Positions 6,194 to 11,932 of a stretch of DNA of 11,932 nt are shown here, in pieces. How positions within the stretch are numbered: the stretch's first letter is position 1; every line of letters starts with the position of its first letter. The notes beneath the pieces are model-generated. The model was not told where the DNA came from, did no database searches, and was given only the letters and a program-made list of their open reading frames with translations. Source of the stretch: Thermoplasmata archaeon (GTDB taxonomy: Archaea; Thermoplasmatota; E2; DHVEG-1); contig QMTB01000029.1 of NCBI GenBank assembly GCA_003649845.1, forward strand, positions 1 to 11,932. The letters run 5' to 3'. The position numbers were made by a program, and so were the translations under genes.

Positions 6194-7398
6194 TATTTTT
6201 TCCTCAAGATAACATCATATATCCTATCAGCTAAAATCTTCTTTAATCCTTTAAAATGATGAATTTCTTTATCTTTATCTATAATATTTATCTCGTTTTC
6301 ATCTTTTCCAAAAGCATCTACAGTATTTGTAACTATATAATCTATATTATATTCATCTAGGAGTTTTTTTCCTTCTTCAATAGATTCCTTAAATGTTTCT
6401 TCTACTTTAAATCCCACTATTATAGATTCAGGGTTTCTCTCTCTAATCTTTTGTATTACCCTTGGAGCAGGAATTAATTTTATCATTAGTTCTTCTCTAC
6501 CTGATGGAATTTTACCTTCCACCTTCATTGGTAGATAATCTGATAATGCTGCACATACAATTATAATATCAAAACCTTCCATACTATCATTTTCTATAAG
6601 TTTCAATAAATCCTTTATAGATTCAAAACCAACTGTTGATATAAAAGATGGAGGTGATTGAGAGTTTACACCATACCATAGTTTTACATCTCCATATCTA
6701 TAGAATGCAGTTTCTGCTAATGCTAATGCTGTTTTACCACTACTCCTATTGGTGATACTTCTCACATCATCTATAGACTCAGAGGTTCCTCCACCTATAA
6801 TCAATATATTTTTATTCTCTAAATCCCTCCTTCCAGTTAACCTAATACTCCATGCTACTATGGTATCAACATCTGCTATCTTAGCTTTTGTTTCCATTAT
6901 TATTGGTTCAATAAACTGTATTCCTTTATCCTTACATCTATCAATATTTTCCTGTATAAATTTATGATCATACATCGATCTATGCATAGCAGGTACGATT
7001 AGTATTGGAACACCTGATCCAAGTGCTGTTGTTGCAAAAGTAGTTACAGGAGTATCATCTATCCCATGAGCGATTTTTGATATAGTATTTGCTGTACAAG
7101 GTGCTATTAATAATAGATCCGCTGGATTTTCAACCTTCCCACAGAAAACTACATGTTCTGTTTCACCAGTGAGATCCACTATTGGTCTATATCCTGTTGC
7201 AAACTCTAATGCATAGGGATGTATAATCTTAGTAGCAGAAGGTGTCATAACAGGTATAACTTCTGCTCCATGTCTAATGAGTTCTCTAGCTAGTTTTATA
7301 GTTTCAACTGCTGCTATACTACCAGTGACAGCGAGAACGATTTTTTTATTTAAAAGTAAACTACTTTTACTTCCTCTTATCTCATCAGATGGATGCAT
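6193..7398 (-). CDS. coaBC: Bifunctional phosphopantothenoylcysteine decarboxylase/phosphopantothenate-cysteine ligase
   Basis: This 401-residue protein carries two consecutive CoA-pathway activities: CoaB joins cysteine to 4'-phosphopantothenate and CoaC (FMN-dependent) decarboxylates the product. The CoaC half (about 18-185) has the flavoprotein start VLAVTGSIAA, the catalytic His82 in EHVVF, IAPCTANTI at 98-106 (the PASANT-type motif with its Asn104) and PAMHRSMYDH at 136-145. The CoaB half (about 192-400) has GGGTSESIDDVRSITNRSSG at 202-221, CAALSDYLPM near 282-291, KIPSG, and the C-terminal VTNTV strand. The substrate clamp has the archaeal form METKAKIAD rather than the cysteine-containing bacterial loop. 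The ATG at 7398 is 10 bases after the usp stop, with GTGAT, a partial match to the SD core, 5 bases before it. Confidence 0.94.
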   Translation of the reverse strand: MHPSDEIRGSKSSLLLNKKIVLAVTGSIAAVETIKLARELIRHGAEVIPVMTPSATKIIHPYALEFATGYRPIVDLTGETEHVVFCGKVENPADLLLIAPCTANTISKIAHGIDDTPVTTFATTALGSGVPILIVPAMHRSMYDHKFIQENIDRCKDKGIQFIEPIIMETKAKIADVDTIVAWSIRLTGRRDLENKNILIIGGGTSESIDDVRSITNRSSGKTALALAETAFYRYGDVKLWYGVNSQSPPSFISTVGFESIKDLLKLIENDSMEGFDIIIVCAALSDYLPMKVEGKIPSGREELMIKLIPAPRVIQKIRERNPESIIVGFKVEETFKESIEEGKKLLDEYNIDYIVTNTVDAFGKDENEINIIDKDKEIHHFKGLKKILADRIYDVILRKK

Positions 7399-7408
7399 CT
7401 AACATCAC

Positions 7409-7849
7409 TTATCTTACAACTAATACAGATACACTGGCATATCTAACAATTTTATCTGTAACACTTCCAAGTAGAAATCGTCCTTCTTTACCATATCCTT
7501 TATACCCTAAAACTATGATATCCACTTGATGTTTCTTTGCAGATAAAAGTATTTCATCTGCAGGATCACCTGATTCAACATCGATACTCACCTCCTTAGC
7601 ATAAGGTTTAAGTTTCTCTGCAACCTCTGATAACTCTTCCATTGCTCTTTCTTTAAAAGTACCTGGTTTAACTATTGAACTAAGATCAATAGTAGGTAAC
7701 AACATCTTTGTGAAAGAAGATTCCAATAACTCTCCTGGTATAACTGTTATCAATATAATCGTATCTTCTTTCCCAACTAGTTTAGTAGAGAGTTCCACTG
7801 CTTTTTTAGATGCTTCTGACCCATCATATGCAACTAATAGTTTCTTCAT
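7409..7849 (-). CDS. Universal stress protein, ATP-binding UspA type
   Basis: A 146-residue single-domain UspA protein. It begins KLLVAYDGSEASKKAVE, typical of the family, and carries the complete nucleotide motif G-x2-G-x9-G-S at Gly115, Gly118, Gly128-Ser129 (GYKGYG then LLGSVTDKI), followed by the VLVVR C-terminal strand used for dimerisation. ATP or AMP binding is therefore likely; the cellular role is not predictable. It sits 54 bases behind hjc and 10 bases ahead of coaBC on the same strand. A promoter-like element at 7876-7888 suggests it may also be the first gene of its own transcript together with coaBC and pantoate kinase. There is no strong SD before the ATG, which fits a nearly leaderless message. 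Confidence 0.9.
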   Translation of the reverse strand: MKKLLVAYDGSEASKKAVELSTKLVGKEDTIILITVIPGELLESSFTKMLLPTIDLSSIVKPGTFKERAMEELSEVAEKLKPYAKEVSIDVESGDPADEILLSAKKHQVDIIVLGYKGYGKEGRFLLGSVTDKIVRYASVSVLVVR

Positions 7850-7875
7850 ATCTTCTATGCAATAATTATCCTATT

Positions 7876-7888
7876 CTAAAAGATTTCG
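7876..7888 (-). promoter_or_regulatory. Candidate BRE/TATA ahead of usp-coaBC-pantoate kinase
   Basis: On the minus strand this reads CGAAATCTTTTAG, a BRE-like CGAAA followed two bases later by an AT-rich box. Its centre is about 30 bases upstream of the usp ATG, which would place the transcript start at about 7853 and give an almost leaderless message. The same CGAAA-N2-TTTTA layout occurs at 8440-8452. Confidence 0.4.
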
Positions 7889-7903
7889 AAACCTACTGAT
7901 TAA

Positions 7904-8416
7904 CTATTGAGATAGATATGCTAGTAGATTAGATAGAGGCATACCTTGATGCCACCTCATAATATAATTACCTGTTTTACTCTTCTCAAGTACAGGTAGA
8001 TGATTATGAAGAATTTTAACTCTACCTGTTAGATTAGAGACATCAAAAGTAAATATACGCCAACAATCACCTCTATAGTTTTTCAATCGAAAAGCATACA
8101 ATGGCAGGGTACCTGTTTTCTCACATAAAATACGCATACTCTCAGCTTGTTGCTGTAATTTACCGTTCATACTGCTGAAATGAAGAGTATCATCAGCACT
8201 TGTTTTAATCTCTATAAGCATAGATATATCTCCTCTAACCGCTACGAGATCTACTCCAAAGGATCCTGCTGCTCTAATTACTGCAAAAGGTTTCTTCATT
8301 ATACTTAGATAATTTTCTTTTTCAATCAAATTACAAGATTTAGTCACCTGCGTTAAAACTTTTTTTTCTCCCTCTAGAATACCTTTAAGTTCTCGTTCAT
8401 ATTGACTGCTATTCAT
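7904..8416 (-). CDS. hjc: Archaeal Holliday junction resolvase (Hjc-like), with insertion
   Basis: A PD-(D/E)XK nuclease resembling Hjc, which as a dimer cuts four-way DNA junctions during recombination and fork repair. From the ATG at 8416 the protein has 170 residues. The Hjc order is visible: Glu7 in QYERELKGIL, VIRAAGSFGVDLVAVRG at 46-62 with Asp56, IEIKTS at 68-73 with Glu69 and Lys71, then a CWRIFTF strand near 118-124. These match the catalytic E-D-ExK set of the family. Compared with ordinary Hjc (120-140 residues), about 24 extra residues lie between the first helix and the AGS strand (about 17-42), and the C-terminus is longer. A TTG at 8464 would add 16 residues without family resemblance and would collide with the divergent gene, so 8416 is preferred; a GGGAT stretch precedes it. 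The exact substrate could differ from canonical Hjc. Confidence 0.8.
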   Translation of the reverse strand: MNSSQYERELKGILEGEKKVLTQVTKSCNLIEKENYLSIMKKPFAVIRAAGSFGVDLVAVRGDISMLIEIKTSADDTLHFSSMNGKLQQQAESMRILCEKTGTLPLYAFRLKNYRGDCWRIFTFDVSNLTGRVKILHNHLPVLEKSKTGNYIMRWHQGMPLSNLLAYLSQ

Positions 8417-8439
8417 CCTATCCCAAATTAGAAATGGAG

Positions 8440-8452
8440 CGAAAGGTTTTAA
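8440..8452 (+). promoter_or_regulatory. Candidate BRE/TATA for the CBS gene pair; possible shared divergent promoter
   Basis: The sequence CGAAAGGTTTTAA combines a BRE-like CGAAA (8440-8444) with a TATA-like TTTTAA (8447-8452). The expected transcript start is near 8475, leaving a leader of about 28 bases with GGAGA at 8491-8495. Read on the minus strand the same AT stretch (ATTAAAA) lies about 35 bases upstream of the hjc ATG and could serve that gene too, although no BRE is visible on that side. Confidence 0.4.
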
Positions 8453-8490
8453 TGGTATCGACAAATTGCTACCCTTCTGAAAACTCTTCA

Positions 8491-8495
8491 GGAGA
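8491..8495 (+). promoter_or_regulatory. Ribosome binding site deciding the CBS-zinc ribbon start
   Basis: GGAGA stands 7 bases before the ATG at 8503. The upstream in-frame ATG at 8434 lacks an SD and lies upstream of the predicted transcript start. Confidence 0.6.
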
Positions 8496-8502
8496 ATTAG
8501 AG

Positions 8503-9051
8503 ATGAACAAAGGAGACATTATTGTAAGAGAAGCAATGAAGATGAATCCTGTTACAGTTAGTCCAGATACTACTGTTCAAGAAGCAGCTGAATTAATGAG
8601 GAAACATAGAGTAGGGAGCTGCATAGTAATAGTCGAGAAACCTATTGGTATCATAACAGAACGTGACATTGTTCATAAAGTTGTTTCACAGGATTTAAAA
8701 GCTAGTGATGTTAAAGTTAAAGACATCATGAGTTCTCCTATAATTGTTATAGATCCATATAAATCAATAGAAGAAGCTATGAGAATTATGGCTAATGGTA
8801 ACATTCGAAGGTTACCTGTTATAGAGAATGGTGAACTTGTAGGTATAATAACTCAGAGGGATATAGCTAGGATTTCCCCTGTATTACTAGAGATTCTAAG
8901 AGATATGTCAGGAGTTAGTAGAGAAAATTATCTGAAAGAACGAATCTACTCAGGTAAATGTGAAGATTGTGGTACACTTTCAACGAGACTTAGATTAGTT
9001 GACGGTAGACTACTCTGCGAAGATTGTATAGATGCATTGAGATATGAATAA
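8503..9051 (+). CDS. Two-CBS-domain protein with C-terminal zinc ribbon
   Basis: A 182-residue soluble protein with a pair of CBS domains (about 8-65 and 72-125), the usual unit for binding AMP, ATP or related adenosyl ligands. Landmarks are REAMKMNPVTVSPDTTVQEA, VGSCIVIVEKPIGIITERDI, VKDIMSSPIIVIDP and RRLPVIENGELVGIITQRDI. After a linker the C-terminus has a four-cysteine knuckle, CEDC at 153-156 and CEDC at 172-175, spaced as in small zinc ribbons. This suggests a nucleotide-sensing protein that contacts nucleic acid or protein through the zinc module; the target is unknown. The start at 8503 is chosen from the GGAGA site and because the 23 residues that an ATG at 8434 would add are not CBS-like. 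It is divergent from hjc (86 bases between starts) and 23 bases ahead of the next CBS gene. Confidence 0.85.
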   Translation: MNKGDIIVREAMKMNPVTVSPDTTVQEAAELMRKHRVGSCIVIVEKPIGIITERDIVHKVVSQDLKASDVKVKDIMSSPIIVIDPYKSIEEAMRIMANGNIRRLPVIENGELVGIITQRDIARISPVLLEILRDMSGVSRENYLKERIYSGKCEDCGTLSTRLRLVDGRLLCEDCIDALRYE

Positions 9052-9074
9052 AAAATGAAGGGAGAAGAGAAAAA

Positions 9075-9854
9075 ATGAAAGTAAGAGATGTTATGACAAA
9101 AGATGTTATCTATGTTGACAAAGATGTAGATTTAAGATACGTGTTAAAGCTGATGAAGAAACATAATATTACAAAGATACCTGTATTGGAGGATAAAAAA
9201 ATTATTGGTGTAGTAACTGATAGTGCTATAGCATTTAAGTTAGGTGCTATTAGAAGTCGTGGTGTACCAGCATCTAGACTACACGCATCATCTGTTATGG
9301 AAAAAGAAATTGAAACAGTGTCACCAGATGAAGATGTTTCAACTATCCTTGCAACAGTTGGAGAACCAGGTCCAACTATGCTACATGTTATAGATAATGA
9401 TACACTAGTTGGTGTTGTAACAAAAGCAGATCTCCTACCTCTTGTAGATAGTACACAAAGCGTTGAAGAGATAATGCAGAAAAATCTACATTATGTATCA
9501 CCAGAAGATAGAGTTATACACGCTAGACGGAAGATGATTGATGAAAACATCGCTAGACTACCTGTTATAAATAATGGTATACTTATAGGAATGGTATCTG
9601 ATGTCGATATCGCCTTTGCTATAGCTGATATCAAGAGATCCTTCCCTCTAGGTAGACAGAAACATCAATTAGATGAACTATTAGTTAATGATGTTATGAG
9701 GAGACCAGCTATCTCTATAAACTATGATAAAACAGTTACCGATGCTGCAAAAGTTATGATGGAGAATCATGTTGGTGCACTACCTGTTATGAAAAACGGT
9801 AAAATAGTAGGAATAGTTACTAGAACAGATCTACTTAAAACCATAACCCTCTAA
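9075..9854 (+). CDS. Four-CBS-domain protein
   Basis: A 259-residue protein made almost entirely of four CBS domains: about 1-57 (VRDVMTKDVIYVDKD, IPVLEDKKIIGVVTD), 70-122 (ASSVMEKEIETVSPDED, LVGVVTKADLL), 130-186 (VEEIMQKNLHYVSPED, RLPVINNGILIGMVSDVDI) and 204-257 (VNDVMRRPAISINYDK, ALPVMKNGKIVGIVTRTDLL). The second copy is the most diverged, with EPGPTMLHVIDND in place of the usual RLPVV strand. No catalytic or DNA-binding domain is attached, so it is a free-standing sensor or adaptor, probably forming two Bateman modules that bind adenine nucleotides. A GGGAG at 9060-9064 precedes the ATG. It follows the two-CBS zinc-ribbon gene by 23 bases and is very probably in the same operon. The partner is unknown. 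Confidence 0.88.
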   Translation: MKVRDVMTKDVIYVDKDVDLRYVLKLMKKHNITKIPVLEDKKIIGVVTDSAIAFKLGAIRSRGVPASRLHASSVMEKEIETVSPDEDVSTILATVGEPGPTMLHVIDNDTLVGVVTKADLLPLVDSTQSVEEIMQKNLHYVSPEDRVIHARRKMIDENIARLPVINNGILIGMVSDVDIAFAIADIKRSFPLGRQKHQLDELLVNDVMRRPAISINYDKTVTDAAKVMMENHVGALPVMKNGKIVGIVTRTDLLKTITL

Positions 9855-9855
9855 C

Positions 9856-9893
9856 TTTTTTATTTCCTATAGGATACAACTGATTTTTCTTTT
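9856..9893 (+). terminator. T-rich terminator after the CBS operon
   Basis: Directly behind the TAA of the four-CBS gene lies a run of six T (9856-9861) continuing as ATTT, then a second T-rich stretch at 9884-9893. This double T-tract is the usual form of an archaeal intrinsic terminator and separates the CBS operon from the convergent pseudogene. Confidence 0.5.
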
Positions 9894-9896
9894 AAT

Positions 9897-10953
9897 CTAT
9901 CCTACTCTTACTTTAAAAGTGTGAAGCATATCAACATCTAGATTAGAATAGTTAAATTCACTTCCATCTGGAGATATAACCTTTAATATCTACTTTTTCA
10001 GTGTTTCCAAGGCCATGAAGTCAGTGCGAACCTCATCGTATCCTAGAAGATTTTTTTTACCAGCTTCATATACTATTACTTTGGCTCTTATTAAAATAAC
10101 ATTACTTCCATTCATTTGAACATTTATATCTACCCAGTGATTATTTGTTTTAAGATTATTTGAGATATATCCGGGATATTATCCATACCCTTATATCCAC
10201 CAGCATTTCCATCGATCACTACTATATCTAAGAGACCATCATGGTTTAAATCTCCATATGTGATGTCTCTGTCGCCTCCTGTAAGACCATGAATTTTGCT
10301 ATCTATTTCTTTGAAGGTTTTGTTTCCAAGATTTTTAAAAGAGATGAACATAGAGATAAGGTGTTTCATCTAGATTACAACGGTTGACTAATGCTAGATC
10401 TACCCAACCATCATTGTCGAAATCAATAGATATCCCAGCAGCTAGAGATCACTTAACTCATTCCTCAACTGATGGATCATTAAGGTATCCAAATCGAGCC
10501 TCTTCTGTTCGATCTATAAATTTAACCTCACCGTTTTCACATACATTTCCAAAAAACTTTTACTGCTGTAGTAATTTTCCTTGCAACCTAACCCTATGAT
10601 CTGATCGTATAAATGCTCCTACAAGCACCTACTCCCTCATTTCCTAGGTTTCTATATGTAAATGTTCCATCGCCGTTATTACTCATTACATCAGGTTTTA
10701 TCTTCCTGTGCAAGGTATTAGATCAATCAGACCATTCTTATTGAAATCGTGTTCACCCCACCCTATGGAGCTAGTTGTTTCTATAACATTGTATTCTTGG
10801 AAAGTACCATCGCCATTATTATGTATAAGATAGATTTTTTTATGAACTAGCTATTGCAATATCTAGAAAACCATCGTTGTCTATATCTATTAGAGCTGCC
10901 GATTTTTCTGCTTCTCCATCATGAGTATAGGCTAGTTTGAAATATTGCGCACT
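9897..10953 (-). pseudogene. Decayed FG-GAP/VCBS repeat protein with C-terminal ASPIC/UnbV domain
   Basis: No single frame is open through this stretch, but reading the minus strand and switching frames recovers one continuous protein. From the left end of that protein: YTHDGEAEKSAALIDIDNDG, then KIYLIHNNGDGTFQEYNVIE, GWGEHDFNKNGLIDLI, MSNNGDGTFTYRNLGNEG, ENGEVKFIDRTEEARFG, ISIDFDNDGWVDLALVNR, KNLGNKTFKEIDSKIHG, YGDLNHDGLLDIVVIDG, and finally NNHWVDINVQMNGSN with RAKVIVYEAGKKNLLG and SPDGSEF to a TAG at 9897-9899. The DxDxDG loops and N-N/L-GDGTF segments are FG-GAP/VCBS calcium-binding propeller repeats, and the last part resembles the ASPIC/UnbV domain of CRTAC1-like secreted proteins. At least seven frame changes or stops are needed, near 10850, 10705, 10560-10600, 10455, 10335, 10160 and 9975-10000. 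The 5' end with signal peptide is missing. Confidence is high for the family, lower for decay rather than sequencing error. Confidence 0.8.
10226..10887 (-). repeat. Four surviving calcium-binding loops of the FG-GAP repeat gene
   Basis: Loops of nine codons encoding Asp-x-(Asp/Asn)-x-(Asp/Asn)-Gly-x-x-Asp occur at 10861-10887 (DIDNDGFLD), 10722-10748 (DFNKNGLID), 10398-10424 (DFDNDGWVD) and 10226-10252 (DLNHDGLLD). Spacings are about 139, 324 and 172 bases, so the middle gap is about twice the others and has probably lost the recognisable form of one loop. The GDGTF-coding segments near 10668-10682 and 10808-10822 are nearly identical at the DNA level. Confidence 0.75.
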
Positions 10954-11932
10954 TTACTGGAGAGACCAAGGAATTCTATTAGAGCTGGTGTGATAACCTT
11001 ATCCCTGGGATTTCCAATCGCTTTATTTACCTCTGAATGAGAATAACCAGTAGCGTAGATAAGCTCAGTGTATACACCTGCATTTTTAAGCTTTTCAACA
11101 AAGCATTCAGTTAAGTTGATTCTTTTTTCTGATCCTCGTGTGACAACAAAGAATAATGGTATTGATTTCCCAGGTTCAACATGGTTTATTGGAGAAGCAG
11201 CATCCCATACCTTTGGATCAATTCCAAAAGCATTCATATAGAGGAGAGATACTGACTGGGATTCATTTTCAATTCTCTCTCTTATATCATATGCTGCAGT
11301 ATCTAAACTAACGACATATTTCAGCAGGCTAAGATTTAACCCATATTCGTTTAAAAAAGATTCATTTGTTGCAATTGTTGAAACAATTCCTGCTCCAGCG
11401 GAATGACCCATTAGAGATATATTATTAGGATCTCCACCGTATTCAGCAATGTGTTCATGTACCCAATAGATAGCAGCAGCTACATCTTGTTCATGTATAG
11501 GATATTTGACACGATTAGGGTCAAAATCTTGAGGATCAGAGGGTATATCATATGGAGAGAGACGATAGTTTACAGTTACAAATATCCATCCAGCGTTTAT
11601 AAACAAAGGTATCTTATATTGAAGATTATTTGCTTTATCCCCTGTTCTCCATCCACCTCCATGAACCCATATCATCACTGGAAATGGATTATCTAATATA
11701 TCTCCTAGAGAATCATGTTTTTTTATTATATCTCTTGGAAATTGATTTGTTTTTAGAATTGAATCTATGTCAAATTTTGGTACATATAGATCAAGTGATA
11801 TCAGATTAGGGTCAACATCTGAGATATTCTCATATTGAATATTAGAGTATTTGATATAATCTGTTTCATTATTAATACAACCGCTGAATAATGTTATCAT
11901 TGATAGTATTAGCATTATCGAAATTGCAAATA
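10932..11932 (-). CDS. Alpha/beta hydrolase (esterase-like), predicted surface lipoprotein, 5' end probably outside window
   Basis: An esterase-type alpha/beta hydrolase of the BD-FAE/kynurenine-formamidase-like group. Numbering from the ATG at 11915 (327 residues), it has the oxyanion motif WVHGGGWRTGDK at 83-94, VTVNYRLSP at 113-121, HEQDVAAAIYWV at 141-152, the nucleophile elbow GHSAG at 170-174 (Ser172) and a C-terminal GYSHSEV with candidate His293. The usual acid position before the last helix reads RGSEKRIN, with Glu but no Asp. An N-terminal hydrophobic run ends in LFSGC (Cys13), a lipobox, and eight N-x-S/T sites are present, so an exported, lipid-anchored glycoprotein is likely. The frame stays open to the window edge, and a signal peptide starting at 11915 would lack its positively charged residues, so the true start probably lies upstream. 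Substrate unknown. It reads toward the pseudogene. Confidence 0.82.
   Translation of the reverse strand, partial: FAISIMLILSMITLFSGCINNETDYIKYSNIQYENISDVDPNLISLDLYVPKFDIDSILKTNQFPRDIIKKHDSLGDILDNPFPVMIWVHGGGWRTGDKANNLQYKIPLFINAGWIFVTVNYRLSPYDIPSDPQDFDPNRVKYPIHEQDVAAAIYWVHEHIAEYGGDPNNISLMGHSAGAGIVSTIATNESFLNEYGLNLSLLKYVVSLDTAAYDIRERIENESQSVSLLYMNAFGIDPKVWDAASPINHVEPGKSIPLFFVVTRGSEKRINLTECFVEKLKNAGVYTELIYATGYSHSEVNKAIGNPRDKVITPALIEFLGLSSKVRNISN

Noticed and set aside
10130..10369. Minus-strand open frame of 79 codons with an ATG, as a separate small gene
   Set aside because: It is one surviving frame of the FG-GAP pseudogene; the reading continues in other frames on both sides with the same repeat pattern, so it is a fragment.
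10384..10599. Plus-strand open frame of 71 codons
   Set aside because: It is a shadow opposite the pseudogene, with no ribosome binding site and a Ser/Thr/Pro-rich translation without family resemblance.
9855..10931. Possible non-coding RNA or CRISPR-like array in the apparently gene-free stretch
   Set aside because: The repeated segments are explained as codons of calcium-binding propeller loops, are not evenly spaced, and lack identical repeats with unique spacers.
11451..11696. Plus-strand open frame of 81 codons
   Set aside because: It is opposite the core of the alpha/beta hydrolase, including its HGGGW motif region.

Overview
The window looks like a piece of an AT-rich archaeal genome. 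The best evidence is a pantoate kinase of the GHMP type (the archaeal replacement for bacterial pantothenate kinase chemistry), an archaeal-style CoaBC, an Hjc Holliday-junction resolvase, a CBS-domain protein with a C-terminal zinc ribbon, and a four-subunit 2-oxoacid:ferredoxin oxidoreductase. Shine-Dalgarno sites (GGAGG, GGAG, GAGG) are common, GTG and TTG starts are used, and several genes overlap by 1 or 4 bases. A euryarchaeal or Thermoplasmatota-like anaerobe is my best guess; I cannot place it more precisely from sequence alone.

Layout. (1) 54-2967, plus strand: porG-porD-porA-porB, a complete gamma/delta/alpha/beta pyruvate- or 2-oxoisovalerate-type ferredoxin oxidoreductase. (2) 3006-5348, plus strand, 38 bases after porB and with overlapping genes: two half-size MgtE-type membrane proteins followed by two soluble PhoU-like/TrkA_C proteins, apparently a heteromeric divalent-cation transporter with separate regulatory subunits. 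(3) 5345-8416, minus strand, converging on the previous block with a 4-base overlap: hjc, a UspA protein, coaBC and pantoate kinase. (4) 8503-9854, plus strand, divergent from hjc: a two-CBS zinc-ribbon protein and a four-CBS protein. (5) 9897 to the right edge, minus strand: a badly decayed FG-GAP/ASPIC-UnbV repeat protein gene, preceded by an intact alpha/beta-hydrolase gene for a predicted surface lipoprotein whose 5' end probably lies outside the window.

How the parts fit together. Blocks 1 and 3 share coenzyme A: the oxidoreductase consumes CoA to make acyl-CoA and reduced ferredoxin, and block 3 encodes two or three activities of the archaeal CoA pathway. The oxidoreductase also needs Mg-thiamine diphosphate, and a probable Mg-type transporter is encoded just downstream, but a functional link is inference. 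Blocks 2, 3 and 4 are rich in nucleotide-sensing modules (TrkA_C, UspA, CBS), suggesting control by adenine nucleotides.

The points most worth a second look are the split transporter cassette with paired PhoU-TrkA_C partners, the Hjc with an extra segment of about 24 residues, the repeat-protein pseudogene that can be reassembled across many frameshifts, and a shared CGAAA-N2-TTTTA promoter-like element ahead of two genes. I found no tRNA, rRNA, CRISPR array, insertion sequence or phage gene.
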